A stretch of 64,000 nt of DNA from an uncultured Acetatifactor sp. (GCA_910577235.1 CAJTMX010000001.1:161783-225782), one strand, 5' to 3'. Positions 34,831 to 43,978 are shown, numbered from the stretch's first letter. Program-made: numbers and translations. The notes: generated from the letters alone by a model not told the origin.

Positions 34831-35394
34831 GTGAGCCAGGTCCGGATTGAAAACGGGATCATCATGTTTTACGGAAACAAGGCCGGCAGGGTGGAGGACG
34901 GGTGCGCCGTGGTGGACCCCATGTTCAAAGGGGAGGAAATCAGCAGGTTCTTAGAAAGGCAGCGGCATATCCGGGAAGTCAGATGGATGGACGGGATGTT
35001 TGACCGCCTCATGGCAGGGGGACAGGAGGGTACTGCGGCGCAGGGACTTAAAAATGTCCGCGTCTGGCAGCTGAAGCCCGATGTGGATGTGTATATGAAA
35101 TTCATCGGGTATGAGGAAACCTGCAGGAAGTTTGGCCCGCCGGATCAGGAAAACTACCACGCGGTGTATGACGGCGCGGCGGAAACCAATGACCTGGAGG
35201 CGCTGTACATGAAGTTCGGGAATGACGGCAGTGCCCTGCCTGCAGGCTACAGGGGGCATTCCCTTTCCATGAGCGATGTGCTGGAGCTTTATGACAGTAC
35301 GGGGAGCAGCTTCTACTATGTGGACCGTACCGGTTTCCAGGAGATGGAGTTTGCCGCCCCGCAGCAGGCCCAGGGCCAGACAATGCAGCTCTGA
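34831..35394 (+). CDS. YodL-like domain protein
   Basis: A 187-residue protein from GTG 34831, seven bases after GGAAGGAGGG. The first ~75 residues are unfamiliar. The rest matches YodL-like domains: QLKPDVDVYMKFIGYEETCR, then NDLEALYMKFGND and GHSLSMSDVLELYDSTGSSF with YYVDRTGFQEM. YodL-like domains are typical of Firmicute conjugative elements; no activity is established. Confidence 0.65.
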   Translation: MSQVRIENGIIMFYGNKAGRVEDGCAVVDPMFKGEEISRFLERQRHIREVRWMDGMFDRLMAGGQEGTAAQGLKNVRVWQLKPDVDVYMKFIGYEETCRKFGPPDQENYHAVYDGAAETNDLEALYMKFGNDGSALPAGYRGHSLSMSDVLELYDSTGSSFYYVDRTGFQEMEFAAPQQAQGQTMQL

Positions 35395-35481
35395 CAGGCA
35401 AAAAGGCGTCCAACGCCGGCCTGTCTGCTGGATAGATAGCATCAATGCCTTTAGGAAGGCAGAAAAAGAAGGAGGATTTTT

Positions 35482-35826
35482 ATGTCTACACTGGATGTCA
35501 AGATCAGTTCCATGTACCCGCCCGGACAGCAGGGCGGCATCAGGGCTTATGCCTCTGCGACCATAGACGGCTGTTTTGCCGTGCGGGGGATCAAGGTGGT
35601 GGAGGGCGGCAGGGACGGCCTGTTCGTATCCATGCCCAGCCGCAAGACGGTGGACGGCTACAAGGAAGTGTGCTTCCCTGTGACCGCGGAATTCCGCAGT
35701 GAGTTCCACAATGCCGTGCTGGATGCCTACCAGCAGGCGCTCACCATGGCGCAGGCGCCGCCTGCCCCGCAGGAGGCGCCCGAAGGCGGGACACCCCAGG
35801 AAGGCCAGCAGATGGCAGGGATGTAA
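35482..35826 (+). CDS. SpoVG family protein
   Basis: A 114-residue protein preceded by AAGGAGG. Residues 1-80 read as SpoVG: LDVKISSMYPPGQQGGIRAY, then GCFAVRGIKVVEG and VSMPSRKTVDGYKEVCFPVT. The last 35 residues are a Pro/Gln/Gly tail. SpoVG proteins bind RNA or DNA and act as regulators; on elements they are frequent but of unknown target. It lies directly before the pilus cassette. Confidence 0.85.
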   Translation: MSTLDVKISSMYPPGQQGGIRAYASATIDGCFAVRGIKVVEGGRDGLFVSMPSRKTVDGYKEVCFPVTAEFRSEFHNAVLDAYQQALTMAQAPPAPQEAPEGGTPQEGQQMAGM

Positions 35827-35881
35827 CAGAAGCAGGACCACAATATCAAAACCATAAAACCAAAAAATGGAGGGACCATCA

Positions 35882-36121
35882 ATGAAGAAGATCAGAAATC
35901 AGTTTAACAGGGTGTGCGGTGTTTTGGCGGTAAAGGCCATGGAGGCAAAGGAGAAACTGGCGGAGCGTTCCGGCGAGGGCTATGTTGACACGGCGGTCAA
36001 GATCCTGATCGCAGTGGTGCTCGGCGCACTCCTGCTGGCCGGCCTGTATGCCCTGTTCAAGGATACGGTTCTGCCCACGCTGGTAAACCGCATCCAGCAG
36101 ATGTTCAACTATGCCGGTTAA
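35882..36121 (+). CDS. Small prepilin-like membrane protein (DUF6133-like), candidate Tad pilin
   Basis: A 79-residue protein: a basic 31-residue leader, then EGYVDTAVKILIAVVLGALL forming one hydrophobic helix, and a short tail. If cut after Gly31, the mature form begins E-G-Y-V-D with an acidic residue at position +5, as in type IV prepilins. A prepilin peptidase gene overlaps its end by 11 bases. It fits DUF6133 as I recall it. The role as the major pilin of the Tad-like system is inference from motif and place. Confidence 0.65.
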   Translation: MKKIRNQFNRVCGVLAVKAMEAKEKLAERSGEGYVDTAVKILIAVVLGALLLAGLYALFKDTVLPTLVNRIQQMFNYAG

Positions 36122-36593
36122 CCCGGCAGCCTGCCAGGGAACGCCTATGCCGCCAGGGATGCTGCTGCAGGCTGTGCTGTTTCTCTTTCTGCTGGTGATT
36201 GTTTCCGTCTGGGACATAAAGGACCGGGAGATCCCGGACGGGCTGCAGGCGGCCATCGCACTGCTGTCCCTGCTGCATTTTTCCCCGTGGAACCTGGCCG
36301 GGGCGCTTACGGCGCTGCCGTACCTCTTAGTGGCCCTGGCAGGAAAGGGGACAGGCGGGATCGGGGGCGGGGACATCAAGCTGGCGGCATCCATGGGGAC
36401 CGTGCTTGGACTGCCGGCCGGCCTGGCGGCATCCGTCCTGGGGCTGTCAGCATTTACCGTTTACGGGCTTATCTGTTCCTGCATAAGGAGGCTGAAGGGG
36501 AGGAAGGGAAGGGCCGCCTACCCCGCGGGGCCGTTCCTGGCGGCAGGGGCAGCAACAGCCTATTTCATGGAGATTGGAGGATGGATCATATGA
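36111..36593 (+). CDS. Prepilin peptidase (A24, TadV/CpaA-like)
   Basis: A 160-residue membrane protein of the short form without the methylase domain. The two catalytic aspartates are in SVWDIKDREIPDG near residue 35 (D..R.IP) and in GIGGGDIKLAASMG near residue 84 (GxGD). About five membrane helices. It would cleave the leader of the neighbouring small pilin-like proteins. Overlap with the upstream candidate pilin gene shows they are expressed together. Confidence 0.85.
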   Translation: MPVNPAACQGTPMPPGMLLQAVLFLFLLVIVSVWDIKDREIPDGLQAAIALLSLLHFSPWNLAGALTALPYLLVALAGKGTGGIGGGDIKLAASMGTVLGLPAGLAASVLGLSAFTVYGLICSCIRRLKGRKGRAAYPAGPFLAAGAATAYFMEIGGWII

Positions 36594-36688
36594 AAAAGAA
36601 AATCATCATCACATTTTGTGCCGCTGTGCCGGTTGTGGCGCTGGCGGCGTTTTTACGCAGCCGCAGGAAAAGATACGCGGTGCGGTAG
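36590..36688 (+). CDS. Very small membrane peptide
   Basis: A 32-residue peptide (MKKKIIITFCAAVPVVALAA, then a basic tail RSRRKRY), with GGAGG about ten bases before its ATG and a four-base overlap with the peptidase stop. One hydrophobic helix with a positive end. A stem (GGCGGG/CCCGCC near 36695-36720) follows. Possibly a small accessory of the pilus; no family known. Confidence 0.45.
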   Translation: MKKKIIITFCAAVPVVALAAFLRSRRKRYAVR

Positions 36689-36823
36689 TGAAAAAGGGCG
36701 GGCTTTCAGGGAAGGCCCGCCAGATACTTAATACAGAATATTTGATTTTCAGGAGGGAACAGTTTGGCTGTCCCATCCAAATATTGAAATGATGCCCGCT
36801 GGAGCGGGCAGGGAGGTGTAAGA

Positions 36824-37693
36824 ATGCAGATTTTTAAGAACAGGATCGTCATAGGAGTGGCCTGCATCATCCTGTCGCTTGTCATATGCTTTGCGGTCAC
36901 GCCGCTCTTTAACAGGAGCATCAGCGAAAAGACACAGATCGTGCGGGTGGTCAGGGAGATCAAAAAGGGCGAGGAGATCACGGCGGCACAGGTAAAGGTG
37001 GTGGAAGTAGGCGGCTATAACCTGCCGGAGGACGTGGTGAGGAACCCTGAAACCGCCATCGGCAGGTACGCCTCCGCCGATTTTGCGCCGGGGGATTATA
37101 TCATCGCCTCCAAGATCGCGGATGAGCCTGCCGCAGAGAATGCCTACCTTTACAGCCTAAACGGGGAAAAGCAGGCCATGTCCGTGACGGTGAAAGCCTT
37201 TGCCAACGGGCTGTCCGGGAAACTGCAGAGCGGCGACATCGTATCCGTCATAGCCCCGGATTACAGGAAACAGGGGGTGACCGTGATCCCGCCCGAACTT
37301 AAGTATGTGGAGGTCATCGCCGTGACGGCGGACAGCGGGTATGACGCCAACACAGGGGAGCGGGAGGATGAGGACTCGGAAAGGGAGCTGCCTGCCACCG
37401 TGACGCTGCTGGTCACGCCGGAGCAGTCCAGGATACTGGCGGAGCTGGAAGCGGACGGCAGGCTGCACCTTTCCCTGGTATACCGCGGGGATGCGGGAAA
37501 TGCCGCCAGATTCATTGCGGCACAGGAGGCCGTGCTGGAGGAACTGTATGCGCCTGAAGAAGAAAGCGGGGAAGGAACCGCAGAAGGCACCCAGGAAACG
37601 GAGGAAAGAAACGGGGAGCAAAAAGACAGCTGGTCCATGGAGGAAGAAATCGGGAAAGCAGAGGAAGCGCTGTCGGGAAGCGGGGTGGAGTAA
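36824..37693 (+). CDS. CpaB/RcpC-like pilus assembly protein with SAF domain
   Basis: A 289-residue protein with one N-terminal membrane helix (residues ~8-28), a SAF-type domain (VVREIKKGEEITAAQVKVVE near residue 42, then RYASADFAPGDYIIASK), and a second beta-rich domain (LQSGDIVSVIAPDYRKQGV). The last 45 residues are Glu-rich. In Tad systems this protein works at the envelope to assemble the pilus. GGGAGG precedes the ATG. Confidence 0.8.
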   Translation: MQIFKNRIVIGVACIILSLVICFAVTPLFNRSISEKTQIVRVVREIKKGEEITAAQVKVVEVGGYNLPEDVVRNPETAIGRYASADFAPGDYIIASKIADEPAAENAYLYSLNGEKQAMSVTVKAFANGLSGKLQSGDIVSVIAPDYRKQGVTVIPPELKYVEVIAVTADSGYDANTGEREDEDSERELPATVTLLVTPEQSRILAELEADGRLHLSLVYRGDAGNAARFIAAQEAVLEELYAPEEESGEGTAEGTQETEERNGEQKDSWSMEEEIGKAEEALSGSGVE

Positions 37694-37696
37694 GCC

Positions 37697-38509
37697 TTGA
37701 ATTTCATGAAAAACAGCATATTCAACAGGAAGGACGGCGGGGATGACGGCCGCATGGAGCCGGAAAAGGGAAACCAGGTGCTGGCGGTGTGGGGAAGCCC
37801 CGGCTGCGGCAAGACAACGGTGGCCGTCAAGCTGGCGGCCTACCTGGCACAGCAGAAGAAGGACGTGGCGCTGCTCCTATGCGACATGAACACGCCCATG
37901 CTCCCCTGCATCTGCCCTCCGGGGGACCTGGAGGAAGAACATTCCCTGGGGAGCATCCTTGCGGCAAGCCATGTGTCGGAGTCCCTGGTGCGGCACAACT
38001 GCATCACCCATAAGAGGTTCCGCCACCTTGCCATCATCGGGATGCGGAAGGGGGAGAACGAATACACCTATCCGCCCTATGAGCGGACCCAGGCGGAGGA
38101 ACTGCTGGAGGCGTTAAGGAACATCGCCCCCTATGTGGTCATCGACTGCGGCAGCTCCATCGCCAACGACATCCTCTCCGCCATCGCCCTGCTTAAGTCC
38201 GATGCGGTGCTGCGGATGGTAAACTGTGACTTAAAATCCATCAGCTACCTGTCCAGCCAGCTGCCCCTGTTAAAGGAGAGCAGATGGGATGCGGAGAAGC
38301 AGTACAGGGTGGCAAGCAACGTGTACCCTAACGAGGCCAGCGGCCATATGGAGCAGGTGCTGGGGAGTGTGGCGTTCCAGATCCCCCATTCCGGGGAGGT
38401 GGCGTCACAGACCCTGGAGGGGAACCTGTTTAAAGAGCTGGGCCTGAAGGACAGCAGGGCATTCCGGAAATCACTGGAGTCCATCGCAAAGGAGGTGTTC
38501 GGATGTTAG
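37697..38509 (+). CDS. CpaE/TadZ-like MinD-type ATPase
   Basis: A 270-residue P-loop protein without the usual N-terminal receiver-like domain. The P-loop is WGSPGCGKTTVAVKLA near residue 32, in which the deviant MinD lysine is not obvious. DM follows in LLLCDMNTPML and YVVIDCGSS is the Walker B-like strand. In Tad loci the homologue places the machine in the cell. A TTG at 37697, five bases after GGTGGAG, is the likely start; ATG 37706 is the alternative. It overlaps the CpaF gene by seven bases. Confidence 0.75.
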   Translation: MNFMKNSIFNRKDGGDDGRMEPEKGNQVLAVWGSPGCGKTTVAVKLAAYLAQQKKDVALLLCDMNTPMLPCICPPGDLEEEHSLGSILAASHVSESLVRHNCITHKRFRHLAIIGMRKGENEYTYPPYERTQAEELLEALRNIAPYVVIDCGSSIANDILSAIALLKSDAVLRMVNCDLKSISYLSSQLPLLKESRWDAEKQYRVASNVYPNEASGHMEQVLGSVAFQIPHSGEVASQTLEGNLFKELGLKDSRAFRKSLESIAKEVFGC

Positions 38510-40410
38510 GGGAAAAGCGGAGCAGGGCGGCATTCCAGGGGGATTTCCCGGAAAGTGTTCGGGACGGGGGAGCCGCGGATGCAGGGAAACCGGAGGCGGG
38601 AAATGCGCCGTCCGGGTACAAAGGGGAAAGACAAAAGGGAACCGGGCAGGCTGGACCAGGAAACGCGCCGGAGAGGGGCACGGGGGCGGGAATGCCCGTT
38701 CCAGTATCGGCCGGGGAGGCATACCTGGACAGCCTGCTAAACGGCTGCCTCGGCGGGGAGGCAGCCGGATGCCCTGGCAGTGACAGCAGGGCAATGGGGG
38801 ATGGCAGGGGAACCTTTCCCGCACATACGGATGAAAGCGGAAAGACCCGGACGGATGCCGGGAAACAGGCGGGAAACGTCTGCAAGCCTGCGGCAGGGGA
38901 AATACGGCATATCCCTGTGGCAAAAACAGGATCTTCCGGAGAGGCATCTGCTGAAAGGAAAGAAGTGCCTGAAAGGGAGGAATCCGCTGAAACGGAAGAA
39001 GATTATGATACACCCAGGCGGGACGTTAGGACGCTGCGCACCCATGGCCTGTTCTTTGAGGCGGATGCAGAGGGCCGGGATTTTTCCTCGGTGCTTAAGG
39101 AGGTGCAGGCATACCTGTCCAGGGAGTACAGCAGCCTGGTCACGGCAGAGGGCAGCGAAGATGCAAGGGCGCAGATCCAGCGCTTTGCTGGCAAGTACAT
39201 CCAGGACCACCGGATATCCGTGCCCGGCATGGATACGGAAACACTGATCGCCGCCATCTATTCCGAGATGGCGGAATTCGGTTTCCTGACCAAATATATC
39301 TACGGGGAGGGCATTGAGGAAATCGACATCAATGCATGGGATGACGTGGAGGTGCAGTTTGCGGGCGGCGTGACGGAGAAGCTGGCGGAGCATTTTGACA
39401 GCCCGGAGCATGCCATCAACGTGGTGCGGCGCATGCTGCATGTCTCCGGCATGGTGCTGGATGACGCCAGTCCCAGCGTCCTAGGACATCTTTCCAAGAA
39501 CATCCGTATCGCTGTATTAAAGACGCCCATCGTGGATGAGGACGTGGGCGTGGCGGCCAGCATCCGCATCGTCAACCCCCAGAGCATGAAAAAGCAGGAC
39601 TTCATAAAGGGCGGCACGGCCACGGGGCAGATGCTGGACTTTTTAGCAGAATGTATCCGTTACGGCATCTCCGTGTGCGTGGCGGGGGCCACCAGCTCCG
39701 GCAAGACCACCCTCCTTGGGTGGCTGCTCACCACCATCCCGGACGGCAAGCGCATCTACAGCATAGAGAACGGCTCCAGGGAGCTGGCCCTGGTGCGCAG
39801 GAAGGAGGGAAAAGTGGTCAATTCCGTCATCCATACCCTGACCCGTGACAGCGAGAACGAGCGCCAGAGGGTGGACCAGATCGCCCTCCTTGACATGGCG
39901 CTGCGTTTTAACCCGGACATCATCGTGGTGGGGGAGATGCGCGGGCCGGAGGCGAATGCGGCGCAGGAGGCCGCCCGCACCGGCGTGGCCGTGGTCACCA
40001 CCATCCACTCCATGAGCTGCGACGCCACCTACAGGCGCATGGTGTCCCTCTGCAAGAGGGCTGTCGACATGGGGGACGACACCCTGATGGGATTTGTCAC
40101 GGAGGCATACCCCATCGTGGCATTCTGCAAGCAGCTGGAGAACAAGGACCGGCGCCTGATGGAGATCATGGAATGCGAGATCCTGCCGGACGGCACAAGG
40201 AAGTTCCGCCCCCTGTTCCAGTACCAGATCACAGAGAACAGGGTGGAAAATGGGAAATTCATCATCAAGGGGAGCCATAAGCAGGTCAACCCCATATCGG
40301 AGGGCCTTGCCCGGCGCCTGATGGAGAACGGGATGCCCCAGGAGATGCTCCTGCGGCTCCTTGCGGCGCCTGATAAAAACAGAGAAAGGAAGGAGGGGAG
40401 TGCCCTATGA
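38503..40410 (+). CDS. CpaF/TadA-type secretion ATPase
   Basis: A 635-residue protein. The core (residues ~175-625) is a standard TadA/CpaF hexameric ATPase: Walker A GATSSGKTTLL near residue 394, the Asp-box IYSIENGSRELAL, Walker B PDIIVVGEMRG near residue 467, and the His-box TTIHSMS. The first ~170 residues are an unusual Gly/Ala/Glu-rich, probably disordered extension. It powers assembly of the Tad pilus. It overlaps both neighbours by a few bases. Confidence 0.9.
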   Translation: MLGEKRSRAAFQGDFPESVRDGGAADAGKPEAGNAPSGYKGERQKGTGQAGPGNAPERGTGAGMPVPVSAGEAYLDSLLNGCLGGEAAGCPGSDSRAMGDGRGTFPAHTDESGKTRTDAGKQAGNVCKPAAGEIRHIPVAKTGSSGEASAERKEVPEREESAETEEDYDTPRRDVRTLRTHGLFFEADAEGRDFSSVLKEVQAYLSREYSSLVTAEGSEDARAQIQRFAGKYIQDHRISVPGMDTETLIAAIYSEMAEFGFLTKYIYGEGIEEIDINAWDDVEVQFAGGVTEKLAEHFDSPEHAINVVRRMLHVSGMVLDDASPSVLGHLSKNIRIAVLKTPIVDEDVGVAASIRIVNPQSMKKQDFIKGGTATGQMLDFLAECIRYGISVCVAGATSSGKTTLLGWLLTTIPDGKRIYSIENGSRELALVRRKEGKVVNSVIHTLTRDSENERQRVDQIALLDMALRFNPDIIVVGEMRGPEANAAQEAARTGVAVVTTIHSMSCDATYRRMVSLCKRAVDMGDDTLMGFVTEAYPIVAFCKQLENKDRRLMEIMECEILPDGTRKFRPLFQYQITENRVENGKFIIKGSHKQVNPISEGLARRLMENGMPQEMLLRLLAAPDKNRERKEGSAL

Positions 40411-41336
40411 CGGCAATTGAACTGTTAGCCTGCGCCGGGCTGATTACCGGCGTGTTCCTGATCCTGGGATTAAAGCCCACGGAGTTCACGGACGGCCTGT
40501 TTGCCTTTCTGATAAGACCGAAAGGCAGCATCCGGGAGGATATCCGGGAAACCTCCGGGCGGAAGAAGCCCGGCCCGCTGCGCCGGGAGATACTGGAGGC
40601 GCAGGGCGTGCTGGAAATGACGGGGAGGGGGCGGCGGTTCTCCCTGGTATGTGCGGCAGCCCTGGCGCTGTTCTGCGCGGGAGGCTCCGCCGCCATCCTC
40701 TTGGGGAACTTTTTCCTTGCCCCGGTCCTGGCGGTGGGCTTTCTGTTCCTGCCGTTCTGGTATGTGAAGCTGACGGCCAGCCATTACAAGCGTGATGTAT
40801 CGGCGGAGCTGGAAACGGCGCTGTCGGTAATCACCACCGCCTACCTGCGGACGGAGGACATCGTGACCGCCGTGGAGGAAAACATCAGCTATTTAAACCC
40901 GCCGGTCTCAAAGGTGTTTAAGGACTTCCTGATGCAGATCAAGATGGTCAGCCCGGATGTGGAAACGGCATTAAAAGCCATGCGGGGGAAAATCGACAAC
41001 GAGGTGTTCCGGGAGTGGTGCGACGCCGTCAGCGACTGCCAGAATGACCGGAGCCTGAAGACCACCCTGACGCCCATCGTGGCGAAACTCTCGGACATGC
41101 GCAACGTGAACGCGGAGCTGGAGTACCTGATCGCGGAACCCCGCAAGGAATTCCTGATCATGGTCATCTTCGTGGTGGGCAACATCCCATTGATGTACCT
41201 GTTGAACAAGGACTGGTACCATGTGCTGATGCACACGCCGCTGGGGCAGGTGATCCTGTCCGCCACAGCCGCGGCGATCTTCCTATCCGCAGGCTTCGTG
41301 GTGAAGCTGACCCGTCCCATAGAATACAGGAGGTGA
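40407..41336 (+). CDS. TadB-like inner-membrane platform protein
   Basis: A 309-residue protein with an N-terminal membrane helix, two central helices (CAAALALFCAGGSAAILLGN and the next), a soluble T2SSF-type domain (AELETALSVITTAYLRTEDI near residue 133), and two C-terminal helices. In Tad systems TadB and TadC form the platform turned by the CpaF ATPase. Four-base overlap with cpaF, seven-base with the TadC frame. Confidence 0.85.
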   Translation: MTAIELLACAGLITGVFLILGLKPTEFTDGLFAFLIRPKGSIREDIRETSGRKKPGPLRREILEAQGVLEMTGRGRRFSLVCAAALALFCAGGSAAILLGNFFLAPVLAVGFLFLPFWYVKLTASHYKRDVSAELETALSVITTAYLRTEDIVTAVEENISYLNPPVSKVFKDFLMQIKMVSPDVETALKAMRGKIDNEVFREWCDAVSDCQNDRSLKTTLTPIVAKLSDMRNVNAELEYLIAEPRKEFLIMVIFVVGNIPLMYLLNKDWYHVLMHTPLGQVILSATAAAIFLSAGFVVKLTRPIEYRR

Positions 41337-41341
41337 GCGCC

Positions 41342-42214
41342 ATGACGGGACTTTTATTCTTATTCGGGCTGTTTTTGGCCCTTGGGCTGTTCTACCTGGC
41401 AGCCGCATTCCTACGCCTGCCCACCACCGGCGCATCCAGGGCCATGCTTGGGACGGCAAAACAGGAGAAGAAGGCGGCAAAGGCCGTGGAAACCTGCCTG
41501 ATGTCAGCGGCGGTGAAACTGTCAAAATACATCCGGATGGATGAATACAAGAGAAGCCGGATGGCAAACGTGCTGAAGGCTGGCGGCATGGGCATGGAGC
41601 CGGAGGTCTACCAGGCATACGCCCTTGTGAAAGCGGGGGCGGTACTCTTGAGCATCATCCCCTGCCTTTTCCTGATGCCGCTCTTATCGCCCTTTGTGGT
41701 GGTCCTTGCCCTCCTTTTGTATTTTAAGGAGACCGGGAAAGCGGATGAGCGGCTGAAGGCAAAGCGGGAGCAGATCGAGGGGGAGCTGCCCAGGATGGTG
41801 GCCACCATCGAGCAGGAGCTGAAGGCCAGCCGGAACGTGGTCGGCATGCTGGAGCGTTTCCGGGGGAATGCGGGGGAGGCCCTGAAGGGGGAGCTTGACG
41901 TCCTGCTGGCGGACATGCGCTCGTCCAACTACGAGGCGGCGCTGACCCGGTTCGAGGCAAGGCTGAACTCCCCCATGCTCTCGGATGTGGTGCGGGGACT
42001 GATCGGTGTGCTGCGGGGCGATGACAGCGCCGTATATTTCCAGATGCTCTCCCATGACTTCAAGCAGATGGAACTGCAGAGGCTGAAGGCACAGGCGCAG
42101 AAGATACCGCCCAAGATCCGGGTGTTCTCTTTCATCATGCTGGTATGCTTCCTGCTGACCTACCTTGCCATTATCTGTTATGTGGCGCTGCAGAGCCTCG
42201 GCGGGATGTTTTAA
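41342..42214 (+). CDS. TadC-like inner-membrane platform protein
   Basis: A 290-residue protein; ATG 41342 follows GGAGGTG with ideal spacing. An N-terminal helix, a helix pair near residues 95-125, a type II secretion F domain (EGELPRMVATIEQELKASRN near residue 141), and a C-terminal helix. It pairs with the preceding TadB. Gene order cpaF-tadB-tadC is as in free-standing Tad loci. Confidence 0.85.
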   Translation: MTGLLFLFGLFLALGLFYLAAAFLRLPTTGASRAMLGTAKQEKKAAKAVETCLMSAAVKLSKYIRMDEYKRSRMANVLKAGGMGMEPEVYQAYALVKAGAVLLSIIPCLFLMPLLSPFVVVLALLLYFKETGKADERLKAKREQIEGELPRMVATIEQELKASRNVVGMLERFRGNAGEALKGELDVLLADMRSSNYEAALTRFEARLNSPMLSDVVRGLIGVLRGDDSAVYFQMLSHDFKQMELQRLKAQAQKIPPKIRVFSFIMLVCFLLTYLAIICYVALQSLGGMF

Positions 42215-42229
42215 GGAAAGGGATGGAAT

Positions 42230-43003
42230 ATGAAAACAATCTATAATAATGAAATATATGAGGTCATTGACATCTCGCCCATGGATGAGGATAACGGCTG
42301 TCAGATTACACTGTGTTCAGACAGGACAGGGAGGGTAGTGGCGGAGGATGCGCTCTGCCATGACGGTGCAGGGTATCCCCTGGCATTCCTGCCGCTTGGG
42401 ATATCGGACGGGCAGACGCTGGCGCTGATCCGTGAATTCGACACCTGGTATGCGAACACAGGGCAGAACCTGCGGTACTGGGCTGCGGAATTCCAGCTGA
42501 TCGTCCGTATGCTGCTGTGCGGATACATGGTGGCAAACCCGCAGTACCTGGAACTGGATGAAGTGATAGGACCGGCATGGGAAACCATAAAGGGGGACAG
42601 GGAAAGCATGGGGAAGGAGGCGGACAAGGTCATGGAAGGCGGAAAGGAAAGAAAGCTGAAAGAGCGGCTGAAAGCAAATTATGAGGAATACATCCGGGAG
42701 CTTGGGCAGAAGCCTGCGGGGGAGCTCATTGGGATGGCACCGGAGATTGCCGCCGCAGAATTCATGTATAAGGAACTGAGCGTGGAAGGGGCATTCGGGG
42801 AATATGCCGGGTACCTTTTGCAGTTTGAAAATCCGCTGGAACTGCTCCGGGACAGCTGGCAAGGCTATGAAGATTGTGACCGTCATGAGGAAATCGACCA
42901 TATGCTCTGGGACATGAAAGACAAGGGGATCGGCATCGGGGATTATCCCATGGCGGAGCAGGCAGGGGAAGATGCCCAGGGACAGGGGGTGGTCATGTGC
43001 TGA
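42230..43003 (+). CDS. ICE protein with DUF3848-like C-terminal domain
   Basis: A 257-residue protein inserted in the Tad operon. The first ~130 residues are a separate domain (YEVIDISPMDEDNGCQITLC). From about residue 142, LKERLKANYEEYIRELGQKP and what follows fit DUF3848, a helical domain widespread in clostridial elements. No membrane segments. It overlaps the following TadE-like gene by seven bases, so it is part of the operon, but its link to the pilus is unknown. Confidence 0.6.
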   Translation: MKTIYNNEIYEVIDISPMDEDNGCQITLCSDRTGRVVAEDALCHDGAGYPLAFLPLGISDGQTLALIREFDTWYANTGQNLRYWAAEFQLIVRMLLCGYMVANPQYLELDEVIGPAWETIKGDRESMGKEADKVMEGGKERKLKERLKANYEEYIRELGQKPAGELIGMAPEIAAAEFMYKELSVEGAFGEYAGYLLQFENPLELLRDSWQGYEDCDRHEEIDHMLWDMKDKGIGIGDYPMAEQAGEDAQGQGVVMC

Positions 43004-43407
43004 GAAATAAGTTCTGCCGTATCATGAAGGGACGGCGGGCGGAGGGGTATGTGGACGTGGCAGTCCTGGTACTCAGCCTGATGCTGGTGCTGGCGCTCTC
43101 GCTGCGGGTGCTGCCGGTGTTCATCGCCAAGCAGCAGCTCGACACCTTTGCCACGGAGCTGATGCGTGAGGCGGAGATTTCCGGGCGCATAGGCACGGAG
43201 ACGGACAGGCGGGCCGCCGCCCTGCGGGAAAAGACGGGGATCGACCCGCAGATCGCGTGGTCTGACAGCGGGCAGATCCAGCTGAACCAGGAGGTCACGG
43301 TCACCCTGACGCTGCAGAAGGACATCGGGCTGTTTGGGAATTTCGGGTCATTCCCCGTCACCCTGCGCGCACAGGCCACCGGGAAATCCGAAGTGTACTG
43401 GAAGTGA
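42997..43407 (+). CDS. DUF4320 prepilin-like protein, candidate minor pilin
   Basis: A 136-residue protein from GTG 42997. A 15-residue basic leader is followed by EGYVDVAVLVLSLMLVLALS, one hydrophobic helix, then a beta-rich soluble domain (QIQLNQEVTVTLTLQKDIGL). EGYVD repeats the motif of the 79-residue protein at 35882, again with Asp at +5 from a small residue (Ala15). It fits DUF4320. TadE-like minor pilins have the same layout. Confidence 0.7.
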   Translation: MLRNKFCRIMKGRRAEGYVDVAVLVLSLMLVLALSLRVLPVFIAKQQLDTFATELMREAEISGRIGTETDRRAAALREKTGIDPQIAWSDSGQIQLNQEVTVTLTLQKDIGLFGNFGSFPVTLRAQATGKSEVYWK

Positions 43408-43417
43408 GGTGGGCAGA

Positions 43418-43978
43418 ATGGGCAAAAAGATAGTAAGGATATTAAAGGACAAGGGCGGATCGTCTTTCCCCCTTGCCATCGCCGCCACTCTGGGGCTGCT
43501 CATCATCTTCTGCGGCATCTCGGAATATTTCCGCCTGCACCTGATCGCCGCGGGCGTCCGGGACGCCACGGAGGATGGCATCATCTCCACCGTCAATGAC
43601 AATTACTACGGTGTGTACCATGGGGTGCGGGAAGGCTATTCCGGGAATTACCTGCCGGACGGCGGCGGGGCATGGGAGGCGGCAGTTAATGAGGGGGATA
43701 TCTATTCCTTCCTCGACCTTACCCTGGGAACGCAGGAGGACGGGGGCAGGCACGTCAAATATGCGGGGGATGGCGGGGGAGCGATGGAGTTTGCCATCGA
43801 CAGCCTCTCCGTCACGGTCAGGAACGCGCCCCTTGCCCCGTCCGACCCGCAGAATGCGGCAAGGTTTGAGGCGGATGCCGTGATCCGGCTGGAGGTGCCC
43901 GTGCGCTTTGGCGGAAGGCTCCTCCCCTCCATGCACATCACGGTGAAGGTGCAGGCAGGATATATTGAAGTATTCTGA
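43418..43978 (+). CDS. TadE/TadG-like pseudopilin
   Basis: A 186-residue protein with a short basic start, DKGGSSFPLAIAATLGLLII as an N-terminal membrane helix, and an extracellular domain (GVREGYSGNYLPDGGGAW; DSLSVTVRNAPLAPSDP). No acidic +5 residue is seen, so processing is less sure than for its neighbours. It closes the Tad part of the operon; a ~100-base gap with a possible weak promoter follows. Confidence 0.65.
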   Translation: MGKKIVRILKDKGGSSFPLAIAATLGLLIIFCGISEYFRLHLIAAGVRDATEDGIISTVNDNYYGVYHGVREGYSGNYLPDGGGAWEAAVNEGDIYSFLDLTLGTQEDGGRHVKYAGDGGGAMEFAIDSLSVTVRNAPLAPSDPQNAARFEADAVIRLEVPVRFGGRLLPSMHITVKVQAGYIEVF

